DNA from: CAYRPN01 sp964426135
GTDB taxonomy: Bacteria; Planctomycetota; Phycisphaerae; Phycisphaerales; Phycisphaeraceae
Length of the DNA: 13,418 nt
Direction: 5' to 3'
Assembly (NCBI GenBank): GCA_964426135.1
Contig: CAYRPN010000150.1
Location: 1-13,418 of the forward strand
The position numbers and the translations under genes are program-made. Each line of letters begins with the position of its first letter. Within the stretch, counting starts at the first letter, position 1. This document shows, one piece after another, positions 8,190-13,418 of the stretch. The notes under the pieces were generated by a model. The model was not told the DNA's origin. It saw only the letters and a list, made by a program, of their open reading frames with translations, and did no database searches.

Positions 8190-8195
8190 TAGAAT
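8190..8195 (+). promoter_or_regulatory. Candidate -10 element for the Cys-rich membrane gene
   Basis: TAGAAT is a good -10 hexamer placed 31 bases before the ATG at 8227. No matching -35 is seen, so the call is tentative. If real, the gene can be transcribed independently of feoB across the repeats. Confidence 0.3.
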
Positions 8196-8226
8196 AGGCG
8201 AGAGCGAATCCCGCCGAGGCTTCAAC

Positions 8227-8445
8227 ATGAACGGTTACACGGAAATCCTGGTTGTGGTGATGCTCACCGCGGTGGCTGGCGCTTATCTCGTGCGCAAGGC
8301 CGTGCTGAGATTCCGCCCCGGCGCCAAAGCGTGCGGACGCTGCGGCTGCGGGTGCGACAAGTCCACACCTGCTGCGTCCTCGGTTGAAACAGGCGTCACC
8401 ACCAAGGCCGCCACGCTGACCATCGGCGGCCGCAACGCGGGCTGA
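8227..8445 (+). CDS. Small Cys-rich membrane protein, FeoB-associated type
   Basis: A 72-residue protein with one transmembrane helix (about 6-24) followed by a basic stretch and the cysteine cluster C36-x2-C39-x-C41-x-C43. This is the layout of FeoB-associated Cys-rich membrane proteins, a group thought to assist FeoB, perhaps by handling iron or redox control. That role is inferred. It follows feoB on the same strand, which supports the link. The ATG has GAGG seven bases upstream. The frame is open further upstream but runs into non-coding leader. The C-terminal 25 residues are Thr/Ala/Gly-rich and unremarkable. Confidence 0.75.
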   Translation: MNGYTEILVVVMLTAVAGAYLVRKAVLRFRPGAKACGRCGCGCDKSTPAASSVETGVTTKAATLTIGGRNAG

Positions 8446-8554
8446 TTGCTCTCTCCTCTCCTCTCCTCTCCTCTCCTCTGTCTGCCTCTTTCTCTCTGTC
8501 TCTCTGTCTCTTGGTCTCTTCCTCTCTTCGTCTCTTCCCCTCTCCCCACCCCTC
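8446..8554 (+). repeat. Pyrimidine-rich low-complexity tract with CTCTC pentamers
   Basis: After the Cys-rich gene stop, the plus strand is almost purely C and T to the pyrophosphatase stop. It begins with five CTCTC pentamers (8451-8475) and an imperfect sixth, then irregular TCTCTGTCTC repeats. The tract separates two converging genes and could form unusual DNA structure or pause polymerase, but no hairpin terminator is visible. Confidence 0.75.
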
Positions 8555-9208
8555 TCACTTCACTTTCTTCTTCGTCTTCTTGCCCTTCGGCGTCTTGCTC
8601 TCGTCGGGCGTGACCGTGTGCGTCTGCCTTCCATGGACGGCGGTTGCGTCGCTCTTTTCCGCGTCATCGATGTAACGCTTCGCCGCCGCCATGATCTCCA
8701 GTTTGGCGCTGGCAGCCGGTTCCCAGCCCTGCGTCTTCACTGTCGCCTGCTCGAGTTGCTTGTACGTCGCGAAGAAATGCTCCACCTCGCGCAGGAAGTG
8801 GGGCGGCACCCGCCACAGGTCGTGGTACTCCGCGAAGATCGGGTCGCTGTTGGGGATGGCAAGAACCTTGAAATCGTTGAATCCCTTGTCGGTCATCTTG
8901 AAAAGCCCGATCGGCCGCGCTTCGATGAGGCAGCCGGAAAACGTCGGCTCGTTCACCATGACGATGATGTCCAAAGGATCGCCGTCCTCGGCCAAGGTCT
9001 GCGGGATGAAGCCGTAGTCACCCGGGTAGTGCAGCGAGGAGTAGAGGTATCGGTCGAGTTTGAGCAGGCCGGTGACCTTGTCCAGTTCGAACTTGCTTCG
9101 CCGGCCCTTGGGAATCTCGACGATGACGTTGACGACGTCCGGCACTTTGGGGCCGACGGGAACGAATAGTGAACGAGGGGGAAGGTGTTGCTGCATGGTT
9201 GAACTCAT
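8555..9208 (-). CDS. ppa: Inorganic pyrophosphatase, family I
   Basis: A 217-residue soluble enzyme that hydrolyses pyrophosphate to phosphate, pulling biosynthetic reactions forward. Family I motifs are clear: VNVIVEIPKG (to about 35), LHYPGDYGFIPQT (59-71), the signature DGDPLDI (75-81) with metal-binding Asp75, Asp77 and Asp80, and DKGFNDFKVLAIP with Asp107 and Asp112. The last residues form a lysine-rich tail (TPKGKKTKKKVK), which exceeds the usual core. The ATG at 9208 is chosen. One at 9196 (MQQHLPP) is also possible, and neither has a Shine-Dalgarno. The frame is open to 9565, but that part crosses the tRNA gene region and looks non-coding. Confidence 0.92.
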   Translation of the reverse strand: MSSTMQQHLPPRSLFVPVGPKVPDVVNVIVEIPKGRRSKFELDKVTGLLKLDRYLYSSLHYPGDYGFIPQTLAEDGDPLDIIVMVNEPTFSGCLIEARPIGLFKMTDKGFNDFKVLAIPNSDPIFAEYHDLWRVPPHFLREVEHFFATYKQLEQATVKTQGWEPAASAKLEIMAAAKRYIDDAEKSDATAVHGRQTHTVTPDESKTPKGKKTKKKVK

Positions 9209-9508
9209 TGGGTCGAACGACGGTCCCTGGTGTTCATGACGACGAGCGGGCCGGGATGCGCCATTGTGACCGGTTGGCGTACAGTTGCAACGCGAGGGTT
9301 GGACTGGTGCGTTTTCTCTGCTTTGCAGGCAGAACGCTGGTGTGCAAGCCATGGCGCCGATGCACATCGGCAAGCGATCGCCCGGCAGCAGGCTGGTCCG
9401 ATATCCTTGCCGTCGCCGGAATCCGCCAACTTCACCCAATTCAGATCGGCCCCAAAGAATGCCAACTTGCAAACCGATAAGAGTCTGAGCTATACTTCCT
9501 CCCCCAGC
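9209..9508. other. Divergent intergenic region between ppa and tRNA-Gly
   Basis: No gene is supported in these 300 bases. They contain the tRNA promoter on the plus strand. On the minus strand there is a weak candidate ppa promoter: TTGCAA, 16 bases, CACAAT (about 9258-9285). Nothing else stands out. Confidence 0.5.
9467..9496 (+). promoter_or_regulatory. Promoter of tRNA-Gly
   Basis: TTGCAA (9467-9472) and TATACT (9491-9496) are separated by 18 bases, with the tRNA starting 13 bases past the -10. Both hexamers are close to the sigma-70 consensus and the location is ideal. Confidence 0.65.
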
Positions 9509-9580
9509 GCGGGCGTAGCTCAGTGGTAGAGCGTCACGTTGCCAACGTGAATGTCGAGGGTTCAAATCCCTTCGCCCGCT
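9509..9580 (+). tRNA. tRNA-Gly (anticodon GCC)
   Basis: All four stems can be built. Acceptor GCGGGCG (9509-9515) pairs with CGCCCGC (9573-9579). D stem GCTC/GAGC (9518-9521 and 9529-9532). Anticodon stem TCACG/CGTGA around loop TTGCCAA (9539-9545), giving anticodon GCC. T stem GAGGG/CCCTT around TTCAAAT. The discriminator is T at 9580, correct for tRNA-Gly. CCA is not encoded. The antisense of 9534-9580 codes for the end of the adjacent integrase, so this gene is the likely integration target of the element to the right. Confidence 0.97.
9534..9580. other. Candidate attachment site within tRNA-Gly
   Basis: This part of the tRNA gene (anticodon stem to 3' end) is shared with the 3' end of the integrase frame, the typical overlap at integration sites where the element restores the tRNA 3' end. 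The exact core cannot be fixed because no second copy is visible in the window. Confidence 0.5.
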
Positions 9581-9587
9581 TTGAAGT

Positions 9588-9617
9588 AAGGCCTCGCACT
9601 AACTCGTGCGAGGCCTT
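9588..9617 (+). terminator. Intrinsic terminator of tRNA-Gly
   Basis: A perfect 12-base stem, AAGGCCTCGCAC (9588-9599) with GTGCGAGGCCTT (9606-9617), and loop TAACTC, followed by GTCTTTT. It starts eight bases after the tRNA. On the minus strand no T-run follows, so it terminates the tRNA and not the integrase, whose coding frame passes straight through it. Confidence 0.85.
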
Positions 9618-11161
9618 GTCTTTTGATGACAGCAATTGCCCAAAGGCCTGAATCAGAAGCACTTGCGTCGTCGGGCCTCGAATAGTCAGTTCCATTTCTG
9701 GCTCTTGCGTTGCGTTGTCACCCGCTGTCAGCTCAAGCGTCAAACCGGCAGTTTTGTGGTGCATATCCGTTGCATCTGTTGCACCGGCGTTGCACGGCGA
9801 GGGTACCCCAACCGGCTCATTGGACCGCAATTTCCCGGTTTCGAGCAGTGGAATGGAAGGGACGGCTGCCAACTCTTTGGCCACTGGAAGCAGTCGCTCG
9901 TCCATGTAGGTGTTCTCAGTCAGACGTGGATCCGTGTGACGCATGTGCGACTGTCTCGACCGCTGACTCATCCCTGCAGCGGCCATCATCGTACTGAGCG
10001 TCATTCGCGGGGAGTGAAAATCCACGAAGCCGACCACCTTGTCACCTTTGTCAATTTCTGCAAGTTTCAGATCAGCCCGAAGCGTCTTCATGCACGGCAC
10101 CGACGACACCACCAACTGCCGTGATGTCGTGCCCTGCGGTCGAGCGGCTCGAAGTGCCTCAGCGACTTGCGGGTGAAGTACGATCGTGTCGCCACGCCGG
10201 CTCTTGGTGGTGCCCGCTCGCAGCCGGATTTGTGGCAACTCCGAATCGAGGTCGATGTCACTCCACTGAAGCTGCTTAATCTCAGCCCGGCGGAGCCCAG
10301 TCCACATCGCAATGAGATAAACGAGCCGCCTCTCACGACCGAGAGACTCCAACCTTCTCCTCACGGCATCGCCGACCCTGGATGTGGGCTCACCCTTGCG
10401 TGCTCCTCGACGAACCGTCAGAGCCTCGAGCAAGGGCCGTCGCTCCGCAGCATCCAAGAGACGAGCGAGTTCCTCAGGTCGGAGTGCTCGACGGGGATGT
10501 TGAGGGGTGATTTTTTTTGCGAACGATCTTCTTCAAGGTCACAAGCGGATCGGACTTGAGCCGCCGCACGTCGACGGACCACCGGGTGAAGGCCTTGATG
10601 CAGCCGACGTACTCGTTGCGAGTGTGCCCGACGATTCCTTCTCGATTCAGAAACTGATCCACCTTGACCATGTCGAGGTCATGTAGACGCCCGGCCCCGG
10701 TCCCGGCAACGATCCGCTTGATCCGTGTGCTGAATTGGTCCAGGTACGACGGTGATGTGGCGTTGGTAGGGCGGGAGCTGATGAAGTCGTTCAGGTGCTG
10801 ATCGATAGGGATTCTTGCGTGGTCATCGAACTCTTCGATGAGCCCTTCGCGACGGCGAGCCGCCTCTCGTTCGAGCCGATCGCCATAGGCAATCGAAGCC
10901 GCCTTGTCGGTATACCCTTTGACCTGTTTGCGGCCATGTTCTGACTGATAGGTGATGTACCAGTTTGGAAGCTCCCGGCGAATGCGATCCCCCTTCGTCG
11001 AGTGATGGACAACGTCAGCTTTCTGCCGGCGGCCATCGCTGTCGAGCCAGTGAGCAACCCGTCTGGTTTGGCCAGACTTGGTCTGCACCTCGGCGATCTC
11101 CGCCCCAGCGGGGATTGGTGCGTATGTCATTCTTCGGAACACCGACGCCATGGACGATCCT

Positions 11162-11389
11162 TCATTTCAAGGAGAGTGCGACCTCGTCCGTCTTCGCCTC
11201 GACAAACTTTTCAATGGTGGATCGAGCCCATCGGACGGATCGACCGAGCTTGATCGGTTGGGGAAACTCTCCGGAGCTCGCCAACCTCCAGACCGTCCGC
11301 TCGCTCAAGCCAAGCATGGCGGCAACCTCTTCGACTTTGAGAAGGAGAGCTCCGATCTGACTGTCGCAATTTTCATTCGAGCGAATCAT
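11162..11389 (-). CDS. Excisionase-like MerR/AlpA-type HTH protein
   Basis: A 75-residue DNA-binding protein with a single winged-helix domain of the HTH_17/excisionase type: LLKVEEVAAMLGLSERTVWR (16-35), then ASSGEFPQPIKLGRSVRWAR and a short closing helix. Such proteins bend DNA at att sites and steer the integrase toward excision, or regulate element genes. It lies directly before int on the same strand with a 10-base gap, the usual xis-int order. GAGG stands seven bases before the ATG. Whether it acts as excisionase or as regulator cannot be settled from sequence. Confidence 0.8.
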   Translation of the reverse strand: MIRSNENCDSQIGALLLKVEEVAAMLGLSERTVWRLASSGEFPQPIKLGRSVRWARSTIEKFVEAKTDEVALSLK

Positions 11390-11728
11390 TGTGCATCCTC
11401 GTCATAGCGACCGACGCCAAGCCGACCGCTTCGTAGTGAATTACCCCGGTGGCGGCGGTCGTTTCTCGGACGACTCGCCAGCGGGTTGCCAGAATCTCGC
11501 TAGCTCGTCGAGTTCACGCGACTCGACCCCTCCAGTACCACCGACGAGCAGACCAGAATCAGTCGATGCCAAAATGATTGGTCTCGATGTGAGTGACGGA
11601 TGACTGGAACTGCATAAGTCATTAATGTAATATGCGTTACGATCGACTATTCGCGGGCGATAGTCGCATTGTGCCTAGTCGAGTTTCGACTGCCTCCCCA
11701 AACGCTGCTCAAATCCATTAGGACCGCG
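11390..11728. promoter_or_regulatory. Divergent control region between xis-int and the zinc-ribbon gene
   Basis: No gene is supported here. Two dyads are visible: GTCGAGT/ACTCGAC (11507-11513 and 11521-11527) and CGACTAT/ATAGTCG (11644-11650 and 11660-11666). Between them an AT-rich patch includes TAATAT (11628-11633), a candidate -10 for the rightward gene, with only a weak -35. The placement fits an element control region where a regulator binds. Confidence 0.4.
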
Positions 11729-12466
11729 ATGAGACACACCTTAAAACCACCGTTGTCGTCCCCAATAAGCCTAGAAGGCCTGCCAAGGGAGCTAGGACCC
11801 GCAATGAAAATCGCTTTGGATCAAGGTGCCAAGTTTGAAAGCAGGAAGATGGAGGTTCCTTTCCCAGTACTCGCACACCCTGGCATGTTCGCCATTCTGA
11901 AATGTCTAGCACAGCCGCTGGCTTGCCCGACCTGTTGCAGCAGTGAGGTGAGACTCAACGGCGTCCCCAGACGAAAGAAGAACAGAGTTCAGCAGATTGA
12001 GTGCGTCGCTGGCTCTCACAAGAAGAACCGGTTCTTCAATGAGTACACAGGAACCCCGCTAGAAGAACTGTCGGTTGGGATCAGCCAATGGCTGGCGATT
12101 CGTCACTGGTGGATTGACCACCCGCGATATCCGAGGCAATCGCGTCCAAGGGAGCAACGTCCGACCCTTGAGGAACTAGCAAAGAGAGTCGGACTGTCAC
12201 GGGCCACGGTCGGACGCATCATTCGTTCCGAACGCAAAAACCCTCAAAATCCCCATTCCCGCTATCGCAATCCAGCGAGATTATTCACGACGGACAAGTC
12301 TTGGCAGAAGGATGTCTACGTAAAGGCGAGAGAGAGCACCCTTGGCACAACAGACATCATGGAACTTGCTCTGGTCTTGCTGCCAAACGACGGAATGTAC
12401 TTCAATTTCAAATTCGACTTCGCGACGACGGCAAGCCACGAGTCTGGCGAGCAACGACTTGCATGA
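11729..12466 (+). CDS. Orphan zinc-ribbon plus HTH protein, transposase-derived look
   Basis: I do not recognise this 245-residue protein as a named family. It has a cysteine cluster that could bind zinc (C66-P-x-C69-C70, then C92 and H97), followed directly by RFFNEYTGTPLEEL (101-114). Zinc ribbon then F-x-x-x-TGTPL resembles the N-terminus of IS1/IS1595-type transposases. Next comes a helix-turn-helix, TLEELAKRVGLSRATVGRII (146-165). No DDE catalytic domain follows, only about 80 residues of unclear fold. It may be a DNA-binding regulator or element-maintenance gene. The ATG has AGGA five bases upstream. An ATG at 11804 is an alternative and a TTG at 11669 is less likely. Its codons appear less GC-rich than the core genes, in keeping with transfer. 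Confidence 0.6.
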   Translation: MRHTLKPPLSSPISLEGLPRELGPAMKIALDQGAKFESRKMEVPFPVLAHPGMFAILKCLAQPLACPTCCSSEVRLNGVPRRKKNRVQQIECVAGSHKKNRFFNEYTGTPLEELSVGISQWLAIRHWWIDHPRYPRQSRPREQRPTLEELAKRVGLSRATVGRIIRSERKNPQNPHSRYRNPARLFTTDKSWQKDVYVKARESTLGTTDIMELALVLLPNDGMYFNFKFDFATTASHESGEQRLA

Positions 12467-12967
12467 GGGGACACCTCATTTCGATCAACGCCACATCTCC
12501 GTCACCCACGCACTTTCTTAGGTTCTTTTTATGACTGGTTGTTTCAACGGTCTTTAGGCGACAACCAAAGCCGTGTTCAGAACAATTGCGGGGATCCAGC
12601 GACGAGACAGAAAACGTACCAAGAATTACGTTCTTGATCGGGAAGCAGATGGCAGATCATCTTATTGGTGCTACCCGTTCATCACTCCACCAATCGTCGT
12701 CAACCAACCGCGTAGTTCACCGTCCGGATCTACGGCAGTCATCCTTGGTGCGGATAGCAACGCAGGGCGGCGAAACCAACCCTCGCTGGAATTGTCGAAC
12801 CCTGATGGTGCCATTCTCGATTCCGCTAGCCCAGATTATTCACCGCGTTGCTCGCGTCATCGCCCCGTCCTCCATCGATGTGTTGTCGTCGGTGATCGCG
12901 CTCCTACAGGCTGCTCGGCGCGCAGTGCCCCCTTACCCCCACCTCGCGGGCTCAGGTTGTCGGCGGG
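12467..12967. other. Region without a convincing gene
   Basis: About 500 bases. Two overlapping plus-strand frames of 132 and 138 codons start near 12573-12586, but neither has a recognisable motif or plausible composition. A weak dyad GGTTGT/ACAACC occurs at 12537-12566. The right part, from about 12829, probably belongs to the end of the IS fragment described next. Confidence 0.5.
12829..12847 (-). repeat. Candidate terminal end of the IS1380-like fragment
   Basis: The minus strand reads GGTGAATAATCTGGGC, about 120 bases after the transposase stop. I recall similar GTGAATAAT-C-GGGC ends in IS1380-type elements, but this is memory and not a measured match. The other end is missing, so the inverted repeat cannot be confirmed. 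Confidence 0.3.
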
Positions 12968-13276
12968 CTAACCGGTCGAGAAGTGAACGCATCGCCGACT
13001 GACGGACTGGTACATCGGCCACCATGGCCAATGCCCGGCCAACTTCACCAGCACGCGGCGAGTGCTTTGCACGATGACGGCGGCGACTTTGATCAGCATG
13101 GTGCGCCAGGTGCACGGCTGGCCGACGCGCAGCACCTGAGGCAACTGCGAGTCGTCACGCGCCGCGTTGAGCAGGTTCATCGCCGCCACGTGCAGCATCA
13201 GACGGAAGAAGTTGGCCATGAAGCGGTGGCAACTGAGGCGGTCCATCTTCAGGCCGTTCTTCAGTTCGTCCTTCTG
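12968..13276 (-). pseudogene. IS1380-type transposase, C-terminal remnant
   Basis: About 103 residues of a transposase C-terminus. The start of the homology, KDELKNGLKMDRLSCHRF, followed by MANFFRLMLHVAAMNLL, is the conserved end block of IS1380/IS4-like transposases. Then come LIKVAAVIVQSTRRVLVKLA and GHWPWW before a TAG at 12968. The frame carries a TGA at 13277-13279, exactly where reverse-transcriptase sequence begins on the other strand. Most of the protein, including the catalytic residues, is therefore missing. It cannot be an active transposase. It marks an old insertion in the element's right part. Confidence 0.8.
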
Positions 13277-13418
13277 TCATTCGCCTACGAACGCTGCCGC
13301 GCCAACGGCGGGGCGGCGGGCGTGGACGGGCAGACGTTCGAGGACATCGAATCGTACGGCGTTGATCGGTGGCTGGACGAACTGGCGAAAGAGCTCCGAG
13401 AGAAGACGTATCGACCGG
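13277..13418 (+). pseudogene. ltrA: Group II intron reverse transcriptase, 5'-truncated, runs off the window
   Basis: The plus strand from 13277 encodes 47 residues typical of the N-terminal RT region of group II intron maturases: FAYERCRANGGAAGVDG, then TFEDIESYGVDRWLDELA and KELREKTYRP. Such proteins copy and splice their intron. The usual first 40-60 residues are absent and transposase remnant abuts directly, so the 5' end is truncated. The frame has no proper start of its own here. Its 3' part and the intron RNA domains lie beyond the window. Confidence 0.85.

Larger units (their letters stand above)
7825..8226. other. Repeat-filled gap between feoB and the Cys-rich gene
   Basis: No gene is supported in these 402 bases. 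They hold two tandem 20-base units, an inverted pair of 33-base REP-like palindromes, an array of 14-base repeats, and then the leader of the next gene. Short frames crossing it are made of repeat sequence. Confidence 0.75.
9534..11151 (-). pseudogene. int: Tyrosine recombinase (integrase), split by a frameshift
   Basis: Two frames join into one 538-residue integrase. The first (start 11151, 213 shared residues) holds an arm-binding/WYITYQSEHGRKQVKGY-type region at 64-80 and a SAM-like core-binding domain (about 115-205). It shifts frame at a run of eight A residues (10511-10518 on the plus strand) and would stop at 10474. Removing one A restores RKKITPQHPRRALRPEELA and the catalytic domain. 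In joined numbering the active-site residues are Arg287 (TGLRRAE), Lys316 (TKSRRG), His379 and Arg382 (HSPR), His405 (MRHTD) and Tyr415 (NTYMD). All are present. A tail of about 120 residues follows, and its last 14 residues lie antisense in tRNA-Gly. The gene starts 10 bases after the excisionase stop, with AAGG upstream. It could be a recent mutation, a homopolymer read error, or expressed through slippage. Confidence 0.85.

Noticed and set aside
9209..9565. N-terminal extension of the pyrophosphatase up to 9565
   Set aside because: It would run through the tRNA promoter and tRNA gene, and the sequence lacks any recognisable domain. The enzyme core begins near the ATG at 9208.
11711..11722. 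Possible second att copy (CTCAAATCCATT versus TTCAAATCCCTT in the tRNA T arm)
   Set aside because: Ten of twelve positions match with no extension on either side, which is within chance for a window this size.
12758..12785. Third REP-like palindrome (GGGCGGCGAAACCAACCC)
   Set aside because: It has no GTAG head and its pairing is weak and interrupted. It is unlike the two perfect units at 7869 and 8027.
12573..13002. Two overlapping plus-strand frames of 132 and 138 codons
   Set aside because: Neither has a known motif, a good ribosome-binding site or plausible composition. The ends run into the IS1380-type remnant on the other strand.

Overview
The window looks like chromosomal DNA of a Planctomycetota bacterium. 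Evidence: high GC; a Tat-exported Gfo/Idh/MocA oxidoreductase; a ceramidase-like exported enzyme of the type common in that phylum; a LamG/DUF1080-like secreted protein; mostly weak Shine-Dalgarno sites; and a tRNA-targeting tyrosine recombinase of planctomycete style. I cannot name a genus from the sequence.

Layout. Positions 1-205 hold dispersed inverted repeats. A divergent pair follows: a minus-strand neutral-ceramidase-like exported enzyme (206-1690) and a plus-strand Tat-exported Gfo/Idh/MocA protein (1829-3331). Next is a minus-strand toxin-antitoxin pair with a 4-base overlap (PIN toxin 3347-3814, antitoxin 3811-4062). It is divergent from a secreted LamG/DUF1080-like protein (4116-4856). 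The ferrous-iron locus comes next: feoA (5028-5276), feoB (5572-7824) and a small Cys-rich membrane protein (8227-8445). Its gaps carry repeats: an imperfect 19-base inverted repeat between feoA and feoB, and after feoB a REPIN-like inverted pair of 33-base REP palindromes plus a 14-base tandem array. A pyrimidine-rich tract separates this from a convergent family I inorganic pyrophosphatase (8555-9208, minus).

From about 9509 the window turns accessory. A tRNA-Gly(GCC) gene is followed by its terminator and by a minus-strand xis-int module. The integrase reading frame ends inside the tRNA gene, so its last 14 residues are read from the antisense strand of the tRNA. This is the usual architecture of an element integrated at a tRNA 3' end. 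The integrase is split by a frameshift at a run of eight A residues, yet all catalytic residues remain. To the right lie an orphan zinc-ribbon/HTH gene that seems less GC-rich than its surroundings (11729-12466), about 500 bases without a convincing gene, a 3' remnant of an IS1380-type transposase (12968-13276, minus), and a 5'-truncated group II intron reverse transcriptase running off the window (13277-13418). No second att copy is visible, so the right end of the element lies outside the window or is lost.

How the parts work together. feoA, feoB and the Cys-rich protein form a ferrous iron uptake system at the inner membrane. The PIN pair is a typical VapBC-like module. xis-int is the mobility module of the element at tRNA-Gly. 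The IS and intron remnants mark a decaying insertion hotspot. The strongest signals are the split integrase, the tRNA-encoded integrase tail and the REPIN-like structure inside the feo locus.
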